This document shows positions 45,416 to 54,718 of a DNA stretch of 64,000 bases, one piece after another. Within the stretch, counting starts at the first letter, position 1, and each line of letters opens with the position of its first letter. The DNA comes from Paraburkholderia sp. HP33-1 (GTDB lineage Bacteria > Pseudomonadota > Gammaproteobacteria > Burkholderiales > Burkholderiaceae): assembly GCF_021390595.1 (NCBI RefSeq), contig NZ_JAJEJR010000001.1, positions 434,001-498,000 on the forward strand, written 5' to 3'. A program made the translations under genes and the position numbers. The notes beneath the pieces were generated by a model. It saw only the letters and a list, made by a program, of their open reading frames with translations. It did not search any database and was not told the origin of the DNA.

Positions 45416-45509
45416 GTCTTTTTGCGTTACAGTGAAGCCACCGCTTTCCAGACTCTTTCGACCGTCATCCGACATGTACCGCGCGTATCGCCGCGCCCAG
45501 TTTTGAGCC

Positions 45510-46025
45510 ATGCCGAAACCGCCGAAAATTCCGCAGTCCGTCCTCGTCATCATTCATACGCCCGCGCTCGACGTGCTGCTCATCGAGCGCGCCGATCATG
45601 CGGGGTTCTGGCAGTCGGTGACGGGTTCGAAGGACCAGCTCGACGAACCGCTCGCCGACACGGCGGTGCGCGAAGTCGGCGAGGAAACCGGCATCACGAT
45701 CGGCGGCGCGCAGGTGCCGCGTAGCGCATTGTTCGACTGGCAGTACTCGATCGACTACGAGATCTACCCGGAATTTCGCTACCGCTACGAAGCGGGCGTG
45801 CTCTACAACACCGAGCACTGGTTCAGCCTGCAGGTCTCCGAGCGCATCGACGTGACGCTCGCGCCGCGCGAACACACCGCTTATATATGGCTACCGTATG
45901 AAGAGGCGGCATCGCGCTGCTTTTCGGCGTCGAATGCCGATGCGATCCTGCAGTTGCCGCGCCGGCTCGCCGCACGCCCGGTCGACACGCAAGCCGGCCC
46001 GCAGGCCGGGGAGCGTGGCCAGTGA
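45510..46025 (+). CDS. nudB: Dihydroneopterin triphosphate diphosphatase NudB
   Basis: NudB removes pyrophosphate from dihydroneopterin triphosphate in folate synthesis. The 171-residue protein carries the Nudix box, spread over GSKDQLDEPLADTAVREVGE and the EETGI that follows. Its location after aspS matches other Betaproteobacteria. The C-terminal 20 residues form a loose, Ala/Gln/Gly-rich tail. Its stop overlaps the start of clsB by four bases (GTGA). Confidence 0.9.
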   Translation: MPKPPKIPQSVLVIIHTPALDVLLIERADHAGFWQSVTGSKDQLDEPLADTAVREVGEETGITIGGAQVPRSALFDWQYSIDYEIYPEFRYRYEAGVLYNTEHWFSLQVSERIDVTLAPREHTAYIWLPYEEAASRCFSASNADAILQLPRRLAARPVDTQAGPQAGERGQ

Positions 46026-47281
46026 GTGCAGGCGGCTCAGGCCGTTTCGCCCGACTGCGGCAAGCGTTGCTCGGCCGCCGCTACTGGCAGCGCTACCGCT
46101 TCACCAGTCACAACGAGGTCGAGCTGCTGCGCTCCGGCGACGATTTATTCGACGCGCTGATCGGGCGTATCGACGCAGCCGAGCACGATGTCGCGCTCGA
46201 AACCTACATCTTCTCCGACGACGAAGCCGGCCAGGCGGTCAGCGAGGCGTTGCTGCGCGCGGCCGCGCGCGGTGTCAGGGTGCGCGTGATCACCGACGGC
46301 ATCGGCACCGCGCGCCTGAAGATGTTCGAGCAATGGCCGGCTGGCGGCATCGAGCATCGGATCTACAACCCGCATCTGTTCGGCCGCTTCGGCTTTTCGC
46401 GCACGCACCGCAAGCTCGCCGTGATCGACGATCAGATCGCATATTGCGGTGGCATCAATATCGTCGACGATTACGAGAACAACGGCGAGAAGCTGCCGTA
46501 CCGCCGCTGGGACTTCGCGGTCGAGTTGCGCGGGCCGGTGGTCGCGGACGTTCGCTATGCGATTGATGTGCAGTGGCGACGGATTCGTGTCGGCCATCGG
46601 CCGCTCGAATCGATGAAGCCCGACCTGTCGCCGGACGACGCCAACTCGCTCGGCAGTCTGCGGCGGCGCCGGCGGCGCCGCAACGAGGCGCTGTGGGCGG
46701 GCGGCGAGCCGTGCGTCGCGTTCGTCGCGCGCGACAACCTGATCAACCGCCGCGCGATCGAAAAGGCCTACCTGGCCGCGATCGGCCAGGCGCGCCACGA
46801 AATCCTGCTTGCCAATCCGTACTTCATGCCGGGGCGCAAGCTGCGGCGCGCGCTGGTGTTCGCGGCGCGGCGCGGGGTGGTCGTGAAGCTGATCATCGGG
46901 CGCAAGGAGTTCAGGGCGCTCGATTACGCGGTGCCGTTCCTGTACAACGCACTGCTGCGCGCGGGCGTGCAGATCGCCGAATACGAGAAGACGCTGCTGC
47001 ACGGCAAGGTCGCGGTGGTCGATTCGAACTGGGGCACGGTCGGCTCATCGAATCTCGATGCGCTCAGCCTGATGCTCAACAACGAAGCGAACGTGGTGCT
47101 CGTGAACGATCCCGCGATTGCCAGACTGCGCGACGCGATTCTCGGCGCGTTCGCCGACGCGCGTCCGATCGATGAAGCGCACTACGAATCGCGACCGGCA
47201 CGGGTGCGCGCGCTGAGCTGGATCGCGTACACGAGCTACCGCGTCGCGATGAAGCTGCTGACGGTGGGCGGCTACGACTAG
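46022..47281 (+). CDS. clsB: Cardiolipin synthase B (phospholipase D family)
   Basis: The 419-residue protein has two HKD motifs: HRKLAVIDDQ near residue 138 and HGKVAVVDSNWG near residue 326, as in phospholipase D-type cardiolipin synthases. It would join two phospholipids to make cardiolipin. It lacks the two N-terminal membrane helices of ClsA, which supports the ClsB assignment. The GTG start at 46022 overlaps the nudB stop, so they are translationally coupled. Confidence 0.88.
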   Translation: MSAGGSGRFARLRQALLGRRYWQRYRFTSHNEVELLRSGDDLFDALIGRIDAAEHDVALETYIFSDDEAGQAVSEALLRAAARGVRVRVITDGIGTARLKMFEQWPAGGIEHRIYNPHLFGRFGFSRTHRKLAVIDDQIAYCGGINIVDDYENNGEKLPYRRWDFAVELRGPVVADVRYAIDVQWRRIRVGHRPLESMKPDLSPDDANSLGSLRRRRRRRNEALWAGGEPCVAFVARDNLINRRAIEKAYLAAIGQARHEILLANPYFMPGRKLRRALVFAARRGVVVKLIIGRKEFRALDYAVPFLYNALLRAGVQIAEYEKTLLHGKVAVVDSNWGTVGSSNLDALSLMLNNEANVVLVNDPAIARLRDAILGAFADARPIDEAHYESRPARVRALSWIAYTSYRVAMKLLTVGGYD

Positions 47282-47395
47282 CACCGGGCAAAGAAATAGA
47301 ACACAGGTGCGCCGCTCGGCAACCATCGATTCAAGGCAAACGCCTCTAAAAATCTGATTGATCTGATTGTCGAAACCCGCGAAATTGGAAACCCG

Positions 47396-47413
47396 TTAGA
47401 AACCGGTTTCTAA
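47396..47413. promoter_or_regulatory. 18-bp palindromic operator upstream of tetR
   Basis: TTAGAAACCGGTTTCTAA is a perfect palindrome with a GAAAC-N2-GTTTC core, the form bound by PsrA-type fatty-acid regulators of the TetR family. Two further GAAAC half sites lie at 47372-47376 and 47388-47392. It overlaps a possible -10 box (TCTAAT at 47409-47414) whose -35 would be TTGGAA at 47385-47390. It is probably the site of the TetR regulator encoded at 47504. Confidence 0.7.
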
Positions 47414-47421
47414 TAAAGTCC

Positions 47422-47450
47422 TTGTTTCGCGGACGGCAACACTCAATAAT
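47422..47450 (+). promoter_or_regulatory. Sigma-70-like promoter upstream of tetR
   Basis: TTGTTT at 47422-47427, a 17-bp spacer and AATAAT at 47445-47450 resemble a sigma-70 promoter. It lies between the palindrome and the tetR start codon, about 50 bases upstream of it. Confidence 0.45.
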
Positions 47451-47503
47451 AGTACGGCCGTTCGATTTTCATTTCGGTCACATTAGAACGGTAAAAAACA
47501 GCT

Positions 47504-48103
47504 ATGCGAAAAGGCGAACAAACCCGAGCCGCGATTCTTGACGCAGCACTCGATCTGGCAGGCCGAGACGGACTGGAAGGTCTGACCATTGGCCTGCTGG
47601 CCGAGCGCATGCAGATGAGCAAGAGTGGTGTGTTCGCGCATTTCGGGTCGCGCGAGGACCTGCAGCTCGAGGTCGTGCGCGAGTATCACCGCCGTTTCGA
47701 GGACGAGGTGTTCTTCCCGAGCTTGCGCGAGCCGCGCGGTCTGCCGCGCTTGCGCGCGATGATTTCCCGCTGGATCGAGAAGCGCATCCAGGAAGTCACG
47801 ACCGGATGTATCTACATCAGCGGCGCCGTGGAATACGACGATCGCGCGGACAGCCAGGTGCGCGAGCAGCTGGTGTCGAGCGTGACGATGTGGCGTGCGG
47901 CGCTCACGCGCGCGATTTCGCAAGCGATGGAAGAAGGGCATCTGCGAGCCGATACCGATCCGCAGCTGATGCTGTTCGAACTGTATAGCGTCACGCTCGG
48001 CCTGCATCACGACGCGCGCTTCCTGCATCTGCCGGATGCGGTGAGTCTCACGTGGGCCGCACTGGAAAAACTGATTAATTCGTATCAAAGCGAAAGCCGT
48101 TAG
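47504..48103 (+). CDS. TetR-family regulator of beta-oxidation genes
   Basis: The 199-residue protein has the N-terminal TetR helix-turn-helix (about 8-52, LTIGLLAERMQMSKSGVFAHF) and a helical ligand domain. It probably represses the fatty-acid degradation genes that follow, and itself, through the palindrome at 47396-47413; acyl-CoA or free fatty acid would be the inducer by analogy with FadR and PsrA. The function is inferred from gene order. It is 98 bases upstream of the acyl-CoA dehydrogenase gene. Confidence 0.88.
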   Translation: MRKGEQTRAAILDAALDLAGRDGLEGLTIGLLAERMQMSKSGVFAHFGSREDLQLEVVREYHRRFEDEVFFPSLREPRGLPRLRAMISRWIEKRIQEVTTGCIYISGAVEYDDRADSQVREQLVSSVTMWRAALTRAISQAMEEGHLRADTDPQLMLFELYSVTLGLHHDARFLHLPDAVSLTWAALEKLINSYQSESR

Positions 48104-48201
48104 CAGCGTCGCCGGAACTTGCCGGAAACGCGCCGCGCAGAAGGTCCGTCCACGGACCCGGCCAACGGCCTGGCTTTTTGTCAAATTAGGGAGAGAGAGT
48201 C

Positions 48202-49989
48202 ATGGGACAGTACGCCGCGCCGCTGCGCGACATGCAATTCGTGTTGCACGAACTGCTCAACGTCGAGGCTGAACTTCGGGAAATGCCGAAGCACGCCGAT
48301 CTCGACGCCGACACGATCAACGCGGTGCTCGAAGAAGCCGGCAAGTTCTGCTCCGAAGTGCTGTTCCCGCTCAACCAAAGCGGCGACCAGGAAGGCTGCA
48401 CGTATGCCGGCGACGGCGTCGTGACCACGCCGAAGGGCTTCAAGGAAGCCTATCAGCAATATGTCGAAGCCGGCTGGCCGGCGCTTGGCTGCGACCCGGA
48501 ATACGGCGGCCAGGGGCTGCCCGCGTTCGTCAACAACGCACTCTACGAAATGCTGAACTCGGCGAATCAGGCGTGGACGATGTATCCGGGCCTGTCGCAC
48601 GGCGCGTACGAATGCCTGCACGCGCACGGCACGCCGGAGCTGCAGCAGCGCTATCTGCCGAAACTCGTCGCGGGTATCTGGACCGGCACGATGTGCCTGA
48701 CCGAGCCGCATTGCGGCACCGACCTCGGCATTCTGCGCACCAAGGCCGAACCGAACGGCGACGGCTCGTACTCGATCAGCGGCACGAAGATCTTCATCTC
48801 GAGCGGCGAGCACGATATGGCGGAGAACATCATTCACCTGGTGCTCGCGCGTCTGCCGGATGCGCCGAAGGGCACCAAGGGCATTTCGCTGTTCATCGTG
48901 CCGAAGTTCGTCCCGAACGAAGCGGGCGAGCCCGGCGAGCGCAACGGCGTCAAGTGCGGCTCGATCGAGCACAAGATGGGCATTCACGGCAACGCGACCT
49001 GCGTGATCAATCTCGACAACGCGAAGGGCTGGATGGTCGGCGAGCCGAACAAAGGCCTGAACGCGATGTTCGTGATGATGAACGCCGCGCGTCTCGGCGT
49101 CGGCATGCAGAGCCTCGGCCTCACCGAAGTCGCGTATCAGAACTCGCTCACGTACGCGAAAGAGCGTCTGCAGATGCGTTCGCTGACCGGCCCGAAGGCG
49201 CCGGAGAAGGCGGCCGATCCGATCATCGTGCATCCGGACGTGCGTCGCATGCTGCTCACCCAAAAGGCCTACGCCGAAGCCGGCCGCGCGTTCTCCTACT
49301 GGTCGGCGCTCCAGATCGACAAGGAGCTGTCGCACGCGGACGAAGCCGAGCGCAAGGAAGCCGCCGACCTCGTCGCGCTGCTCACGCCGATCCTGAAGGC
49401 GTTCCTGTCGGACAACGCGTTCGAGGGCACCAATCACGCGATGCAGATCTACGGCGGCCACGGCTTCATCGCCGAATGGGGCATGGAGCAGTACGTGCGC
49501 GACGCACGCATCAACATGATTTACGAAGGCACCAATGGCATCCAGTCGCTCGACCTGCTCGGCCGTAAAGTGCTCGGCGACATGGGCGCGAAGATGAAGA
49601 AGTTCGGCAAGCTCGTCGCCGGGTTCATCGAAGCTGAAGGCATCAAGCCGGAAATGCAGGAGTTCGTGAACCCGCTGGCCGACATCGGCGAAAAGGTGCA
49701 GAAGCTGACGATGGAAATCGGCATGAAGGCGATGCAGAACCCGGACGAAGTCGGCGCCGCGGCCGTGCCGTATCTGCGTACGGTCGGCCATCTGGTGTTC
49801 TCGTACTTCTGGGCGCGCATGGCGCGCATCGCGCTGGACAAAGAGGCATCGGGCGATCCGTTCTACAAGGCGAAGCTTGCGACCGCGCGTTTCTACTTCG
49901 CCAAGCTGCTGCCCGAAACGGCCATGACGATCCGCCAGGCGCGCGCGGGTTCGAAGCCGATGATGGACGTCGAAGAAGCGTTGTTCTGA
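48202..49989 (+). CDS. Acyl-CoA dehydrogenase (FadE/DmdC-like)
   Basis: The 595-residue flavoenzyme carries out the first step of beta-oxidation. It has the N-terminal helical domain, the middle barrel (MCLTEPHCGTDLG and SGTKIFISSGEHD), and a C-terminal helical part with an extra domain of the AcylCoA_DH_C type, longer than the classic 380-residue enzymes. The likely catalytic Glu is E442 in [19 protein letters not shown] upstream gives a strong ribosome site. A hairpin at 48143-48158 lies in the leader. The preferred chain length is unknown. Confidence 0.92.
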   Translation: MGQYAAPLRDMQFVLHELLNVEAELREMPKHADLDADTINAVLEEAGKFCSEVLFPLNQSGDQEGCTYAGDGVVTTPKGFKEAYQQYVEAGWPALGCDPEYGGQGLPAFVNNALYEMLNSANQAWTMYPGLSHGAYECLHAHGTPELQQRYLPKLVAGIWTGTMCLTEPHCGTDLGILRTKAEPNGDGSYSISGTKIFISSGEHDMAENIIHLVLARLPDAPKGTKGISLFIVPKFVPNEAGEPGERNGVKCGSIEHKMGIHGNATCVINLDNAKGWMVGEPNKGLNAMFVMMNAARLGVGMQSLGLTEVAYQNSLTYAKERLQMRSLTGPKAPEKAADPIIVHPDVRRMLLTQKAYAEAGRAFSYWSALQIDKELSHADEAERKEAADLVALLTPILKAFLSDNAFEGTNHAMQIYGGHGFIAEWGMEQYVRDARINMIYEGTNGIQSLDLLGRKVLGDMGAKMKKFGKLVAGFIEAEGIKPEMQEFVNPLADIGEKVQKLTMEIGMKAMQNPDEVGAAAVPYLRTVGHLVFSYFWARMARIALDKEASGDPFYKAKLATARFYFAKLLPETAMTIRQARAGSKPMMDVEEALF

Positions 49990-50112
49990 CGCTCACCCCG
50001 CGAGCGAGGCGCCCGTGGGTAGCGAAACCGCGCTGCCTCGCTCAACGCCAAACACATCGCGCGAAGCATGTCTGACGCTTCGCGCCACCGCACAACTCTC
50101 CGGAGAAACGAC

Positions 50113-52548
50113 GTGAGCAATCTGATCATTCGCAAGGTAGCCGTGCTCGGCGCCGGCGTGATGGGCGCGCAGATCGCCGCGCACCTGATCAACGCCAAGG
50201 TGCCCGTGCTGCTGTTCGACCTGCCCGCCAAGGAAGGCCCGAAAAACGGGATCGCGCTGAAGGCGATCGAGAACCTGAAGAAGCTGTCGCCGGCGCCGTT
50301 CGGCGTGAAGGAAGACGCGCAATACATCCAGCCCGCTAATTACGACGACGACATCGCGAAGCTCGCCGAATGCGACGTCGTGATCGAAGCGATCGCCGAG
50401 CGGATGGACTGGAAGCATGACCTCTACAAGAAGGTCGCGCCGCACATCGGCCCGAACGCGATCTTCGCGACCAACACGTCGGGTCTGTCGATCACCGCAC
50501 TGTCCGAAGGTTTCGCCGATGACCTGAAGGCGCGCTTCTGCGGCGTGCACTTCTTCAATCCGCCGCGCTACATGCATCTGGTCGAACTGATCCCGACCGC
50601 GACGACGCGCCCCGAAATTCTCGACCAGCTCGAAACGTTCCTGACCAGCGTGGTCGGCAAGGGCGTCGTGCGCGCGAAAGACACGCCGAACTTCATCGCG
50701 AACCGCGTCGGTATTTTCTCGATCCTCGCGGTCATCACCGAAGCCGCGAAGTTCGGCCTGCGTTTCGACGAAGTGGACGACCTGACCGGCGCGCGTCTCG
50801 GCCGCGCGAAGTCGGCGACGTTCCGCACCGCCGACGTGGTCGGTCTCGACACGATGGCGCACGTGATCAAGACGATGCAGGACACGCTGCCGGACGATCC
50901 GTTCTTCCCGGTCTACGAAACGCCGGCCGTGCTCGCCGAACTGGTGAAGAAGGGCGCACTCGGCCAGAAGACGGGCGGCGGCTTCTACCGGAAGGAAGGC
51001 AAGGCGATCAAGGTGCTCGACCCGAACTCGGGCGCGTATGTCGACGGCGGCGCGAAGGCGGACGAAATCATTGGCCGCATTCTCAAGCGCCCGGCCGCCG
51101 AGCGTCTGAAGCTGCTGCGCGAAACGCAACATCCGCAGGCCCAGTTCCTGTGGTCGATCTTCCGCGACGTCTATCACTACATCGCCGTGCATCTGGAGTC
51201 GATTGCCGATAACGCGCGCGACGTCGATCTCGCGATCCGCTGGGGCTTCGGCTGGAACGAAGGCCCGTTCGAAGGCTGGCAGATGGCTGGCTGGAAGCAG
51301 GTCGCCGAGTGGGTGCAGGAAGACATCGCGGCGGGCAAGGCGCTCGCCAACGTGCCGCTGCCGCAGTGGGTGCTCGAAGGCGCGGTCGCCGAGAAGGGCG
51401 GCGTGCACACGGCTGAAGGTTCGTGGTCGCCGGCCACGAAGTCCTTCGTGCCGCGCTCGTCGCTCGACGTGTACCGCAAGCAGGTGTTCCGCGCGCCGCT
51501 CGTCGGCGAAACCGGTGCCGATCCGAAGACCTATGGCAAGACGCTGTTCGAGACCGATGCGGTGCGCGCGTGGGTCGACGATCGCGCGGGCGAGAACGAT
51601 GTGTTGATCGTGTCGTTCAAGAGCAAGATGAACACGATCGGACCGGCGGTGATCGACGGTCTGACGCAGGCGATCGAACTGGCCGAAAAGGACTACAAGG
51701 GCCTCGTGGTGTGGCAGCCGACGTCGCTGAAGCTCGGCACGCCGGGCGGTCCGTTCTCGGCGGGCGCGAACCTCGAGGAGGCGATGCCCGCCTTCATGAT
51801 GGGCGGCGCGAAGGGCATCGAGCCGTTCGTGAAGAAATTCCAGCAGGGCATGCTGCGCGTGAAGTACGCGAATGTGCCGGTGATCTCGGCGATCTCGGGC
51901 ATCGCGCTCGGCGGTGGCTGCGAACTCGCGCTGCATAGCGCGAAGCGCGTCGCGCACATCGAAAGCTATCTGGGTCTCGTCGAAGTCGGCGTGGGTCTCG
52001 TGCCGGCGGGCGGCGGCCTGAAGGAAGCGGCACTGCGCGCGGCCGAAGCGGCCACCCAGGTCGGCGCGACGAACGATCTGCTGAAGTTCGTGCAGAAGTC
52101 GTTCGAGAACGCGGCGATGGCGAAGGTGTCGGCCTCCGCGCTCGACGCCCGCGCGATGGGCTACCTGAAGCCGTCCGACACGATCGTCTTCAACGTGTTC
52201 GAACTGCTCGACGTCGCGAAGAAGGAAGCGCGCGCGCTCGCCGCTGCGGGCTATCGTGCGCCGCTGCGCGCGACGCAGGTGCCGGTCGCGGGCCGCTCGG
52301 CGATCTCGACGATCAAGGCGTCGCTCGTCAACATGCGCGACGGCCGCTTCATCAGCGAGCATGATTTCCTGATCGCGAGCCGCATCGCCGAAGCGGTGTG
52401 TGGCGGCGACGTGGAAGCGGGCAGCCTCGTCGACGAAGAATGGCTGCTGCAACTCGAGCGTCGTGCGTTCGTCGAACTGCTCGGCACGCAGAAGACGCAG
52501 GAACGGATCATGGGCATGCTGCAGACCGGCAAGCCGGTGCGCAACTAA
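50113..52548 (+). CDS. FadN-type 3-hydroxyacyl-CoA dehydrogenase/enoyl-CoA hydratase
   Basis: The 811-residue bifunctional enzyme has the NAD-binding dehydrogenase domain first (VAVLGAGVMGAQIAAHL near residue 10) and the crotonase-like hydratase domain last (VISAISGIALGGGCELALHS near 595). This order is that of FadN of Bacillus, the reverse of FadB and FadJ. It would run the middle two steps of beta-oxidation. The GTG start at 50113 follows GGAG at 7 bases; a longer frame lacks a ribosome site. It sits 123 bases after the acyl-CoA dehydrogenase. Confidence 0.92.
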   Translation: MSNLIIRKVAVLGAGVMGAQIAAHLINAKVPVLLFDLPAKEGPKNGIALKAIENLKKLSPAPFGVKEDAQYIQPANYDDDIAKLAECDVVIEAIAERMDWKHDLYKKVAPHIGPNAIFATNTSGLSITALSEGFADDLKARFCGVHFFNPPRYMHLVELIPTATTRPEILDQLETFLTSVVGKGVVRAKDTPNFIANRVGIFSILAVITEAAKFGLRFDEVDDLTGARLGRAKSATFRTADVVGLDTMAHVIKTMQDTLPDDPFFPVYETPAVLAELVKKGALGQKTGGGFYRKEGKAIKVLDPNSGAYVDGGAKADEIIGRILKRPAAERLKLLRETQHPQAQFLWSIFRDVYHYIAVHLESIADNARDVDLAIRWGFGWNEGPFEGWQMAGWKQVAEWVQEDIAAGKALANVPLPQWVLEGAVAEKGGVHTAEGSWSPATKSFVPRSSLDVYRKQVFRAPLVGETGADPKTYGKTLFETDAVRAWVDDRAGENDVLIVSFKSKMNTIGPAVIDGLTQAIELAEKDYKGLVVWQPTSLKLGTPGGPFSAGANLEEAMPAFMMGGAKGIEPFVKKFQQGMLRVKYANVPVISAISGIALGGGCELALHSAKRVAHIESYLGLVEVGVGLVPAGGGLKEAALRAAEAATQVGATNDLLKFVQKSFENAAMAKVSASALDARAMGYLKPSDTIVFNVFELLDVAKKEARALAAAGYRAPLRATQVPVAGRSAISTIKASLVNMRDGRFISEHDFLIASRIAEAVCGGDVEAGSLVDEEWLLQLERRAFVELLGTQKTQERIMGMLQTGKPVRN

Positions 52549-52563
52549 GCGGGGGAGATTGAA

Positions 52564-53763
52564 ATGGCAAAGCAATTGCAGGACGCATATATCGTCGCCG
52601 CGAGCCGTACGCCGATCGGCAAGGCGCCGCGCGGCGTGTTCAGGAACACGCGCCCGGATGAGCTGCTGGTTCACGCGATCAAGTCGGCCGTCGCTCAGGT
52701 GCCCGGCCTCGACACCAGCGTGATCGAAGACGCGATCGTCGGTTGCGCGATTCCGGAAGCGGAGCAGGGCCTGAACGTCGCGCGGATCGGCGCGCTGCTC
52801 GCCGGTCTGCCGAACACGGTCGGCGGCGTCACGGTGAACCGCTTCTGCGCGTCGGGGCTGACCGCGCTCGCGATGGCCGCGGACCGCATCCGCGTCGGCG
52901 AGGCGGATGCGATGATCGCGGGCGGCTGCGAATCGATGAGCATGGTGCCGATGATGGGCAACAAGCCGTCGCTGTCGCCGCATATCTTCGATCGCAACGA
53001 AGACGTCGGCATCGCGTACGGCATGGGCCTGACCGCGGAGAAGGTCGCCGAGCGCTGGAAGATCAGCCGCGAAGCGCAGGACGCGTTCTCGGTCGAATCG
53101 CACCGTCGCGCGATCGCCGCGCAGCAGGCCGGCGAATTCAACGACGAAATCGCCGCGTACACGGTGACCGACCGCGTGCCCGATCTCGCCACCGGCGAAA
53201 TCAGCGTGAAGACGCGCGAGGTGTCGCTCGACGAAGGTCCGCGCGCGGAGACGTCGATGGAAGGGCTCGCGAAGCTGCGCGCGGTGTTCGCGAACAAAGG
53301 CTCGGTCACGGCCGGCAACAGCTCGCAGACCTCGGACGGCGCTGGCGCGCTGATCGTCGTATCGGAAAAGATCCTCAAGCAGTTCAACCTGACGCCGCTC
53401 GCGCGCTTCGTCAGCTTCGCGGTGCGCGGCGTGCCGCCGGAAATCATGGGCATCGGCCCGAAGGAAGCGATTCCGGCCGCGCTGAAGGCCGCGGGTCTCA
53501 CGCAGGATGACCTCGACTGGATCGAGCTGAACGAGGCGTTCGCCGCGCAGTCACTCGCGGTGATTCAGGACCTCGGTCTCGATACGTCGAAGATCAACCC
53601 GCTCGGCGGCGCAATCGCGCTGGGCCATCCGCTCGGCGCGACGGGCGCGATCCGTGCGGCGACGGTGGTGCACGGCTTGCGTCGCCGCAACTATAAGTAC
53701 GGCATGGTGACGATGTGCGTCGGTACCGGCATGGGCGCAGCAGGCATTATCGAGCGCCTGTGA
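52564..53763 (+). CDS. fadA: Acetyl-CoA acyltransferase (thiolase, FadA-type)
   Basis: The thiolase cleaves 3-ketoacyl-CoA to release acetyl-CoA. The 399-residue protein has the nucleophile C95 in NRFCASGLTA, the general-base His in GHPLGATGA and the second Cys in MCVGTGMGAAG. GGGGGAGATT precedes the ATG. It starts 15 bases after the FadN-type gene, so they are co-transcribed, and a strong terminator follows. Together with the upstream genes it forms a fadE-fadN-fadA operon like fadNAE of Bacillus. Confidence 0.93.
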   Translation: MAKQLQDAYIVAASRTPIGKAPRGVFRNTRPDELLVHAIKSAVAQVPGLDTSVIEDAIVGCAIPEAEQGLNVARIGALLAGLPNTVGGVTVNRFCASGLTALAMAADRIRVGEADAMIAGGCESMSMVPMMGNKPSLSPHIFDRNEDVGIAYGMGLTAEKVAERWKISREAQDAFSVESHRRAIAAQQAGEFNDEIAAYTVTDRVPDLATGEISVKTREVSLDEGPRAETSMEGLAKLRAVFANKGSVTAGNSSQTSDGAGALIVVSEKILKQFNLTPLARFVSFAVRGVPPEIMGIGPKEAIPAALKAAGLTQDDLDWIELNEAFAAQSLAVIQDLGLDTSKINPLGGAIALGHPLGATGAIRAATVVHGLRRRNYKYGMVTMCVGTGMGAAGIIERL

Positions 53764-53811
53764 GCCTTTGATCGAACGGGGGATCCTTCAGTGATCCACT
53801 AAGGATCGCGC

Positions 53812-53848
53812 AACGGTTCGCAGGCCGCCCGGCTCGCGAACCGTTTTT
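53812..53848 (+). terminator. Intrinsic terminator after the thiolase gene
   Basis: The arms aacggttcgc (53812-53821) and gcgaaccgtt (53836-53845) pair perfectly around a 14-nt loop and are followed by T residues. It separates the fad operon from the enoyl-CoA hydratase gene that starts 33 bases later. Confidence 0.85.
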
Positions 53849-53880
53849 GCATTCAGCAGCAGCGAAAGGAGATGAACGGG

Positions 53881-54651
53881 ATGACAACGGATATTCTGGT
53901 CGAGCGCGCCGACGCGGTGCTGACCATCACCTTCAACCGGCCCGGCAGGAAAAACGCGATCACGCCCGCGATGTATCAGGCCATGACCAACGCACTAGTC
54001 GACGCACAGGGCGACACGTCGGTGCGCGCGATCCTGATTCGCGGCAGCGCGGGTATTTTCAGTGCGGGCAACGATCTCGAAGACTTCATGAAGTCACCGC
54101 CGGTCGGCGAAGCCCCGCCGGTGATCCAGTTCCTGCGCACGATCTGCGCGGCGGAAAAACCGATCGTGGCGGCCGTGGCAGGGCCGGCGATTGGCGTCGG
54201 CACGACCATGCTGCTGCATTGCGATCTGGTCTACGCGGCCGATACCGCGAGCTTTTCGCTACCGTTCACGCAACTCGGGCTGTGTCCGGAGGCGGCGTCG
54301 AGCCTGCTGCTGCAGCGCGTGGCCGGCTATCAGGCGGCGGCCGAAAAGCTGCTGCTCGGCGAGGCGTTCGACGCGGCGGAAGCGCATCGTATGGGCTTCG
54401 TGAATCGCGTGCTTCCGGCGGGCGAAGTCGACGCGTTTGCGGCGTCGCAGGCTGCGAAGCTGGCGGCGTTGCCGGCATCGTCGTTGCGCGTGGCGAAGAG
54501 CCTGATGAAGCGTGCAAGCCAGCAGGAACTACAGACTCAGATCACCGAGGAAGCGGTGCACTTCGGCAAGATGCTGCTCGCGCCCGAAGCGCGCGAGGCG
54601 TTCAAGGCGTTCTTCGAGAAGCGCAAGCCGGATTTTCGGCAGTTCGACTAA
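53881..54651 (+). CDS. Enoyl-CoA hydratase/isomerase family protein
   Basis: The 256-residue crotonase-fold protein has the oxyanion-hole segments SAGNDLEDF and AVAGPAIGVGTTML. The AGND rather than AGAD pattern and a Glu in LGLCPEAASS suggest an isomerase or a PaaG-like hydratase; the substrate is not certain. AAGGAG at 53866-53871 sets the ATG at 53881 as the start. It follows the fad operon but beyond a terminator, so it may be expressed from read-through or its own promoter. Confidence 0.87.
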   Translation: MTTDILVERADAVLTITFNRPGRKNAITPAMYQAMTNALVDAQGDTSVRAILIRGSAGIFSAGNDLEDFMKSPPVGEAPPVIQFLRTICAAEKPIVAAVAGPAIGVGTTMLLHCDLVYAADTASFSLPFTQLGLCPEAASSLLLQRVAGYQAAAEKLLLGEAFDAAEAHRMGFVNRVLPAGEVDAFAASQAAKLAALPASSLRVAKSLMKRASQQELQTQITEEAVHFGKMLLAPEAREAFKAFFEKRKPDFRQFD

Positions 54652-54718
54652 GGGGCGTGCGGCGCAGGCGGGATTCGGGTGCGTCGAGCGTGAATCGTCG
54701 CTGCGCCGTTTCAGCCGC

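Noticed and set aside
49993..53103. A 1036-codon minus-strand frame opposite the fad operon
   Set aside because: Antisense shadow with Arg/His/Asp-rich low-information sequence; the plus strand holds FadN-type and thiolase genes.
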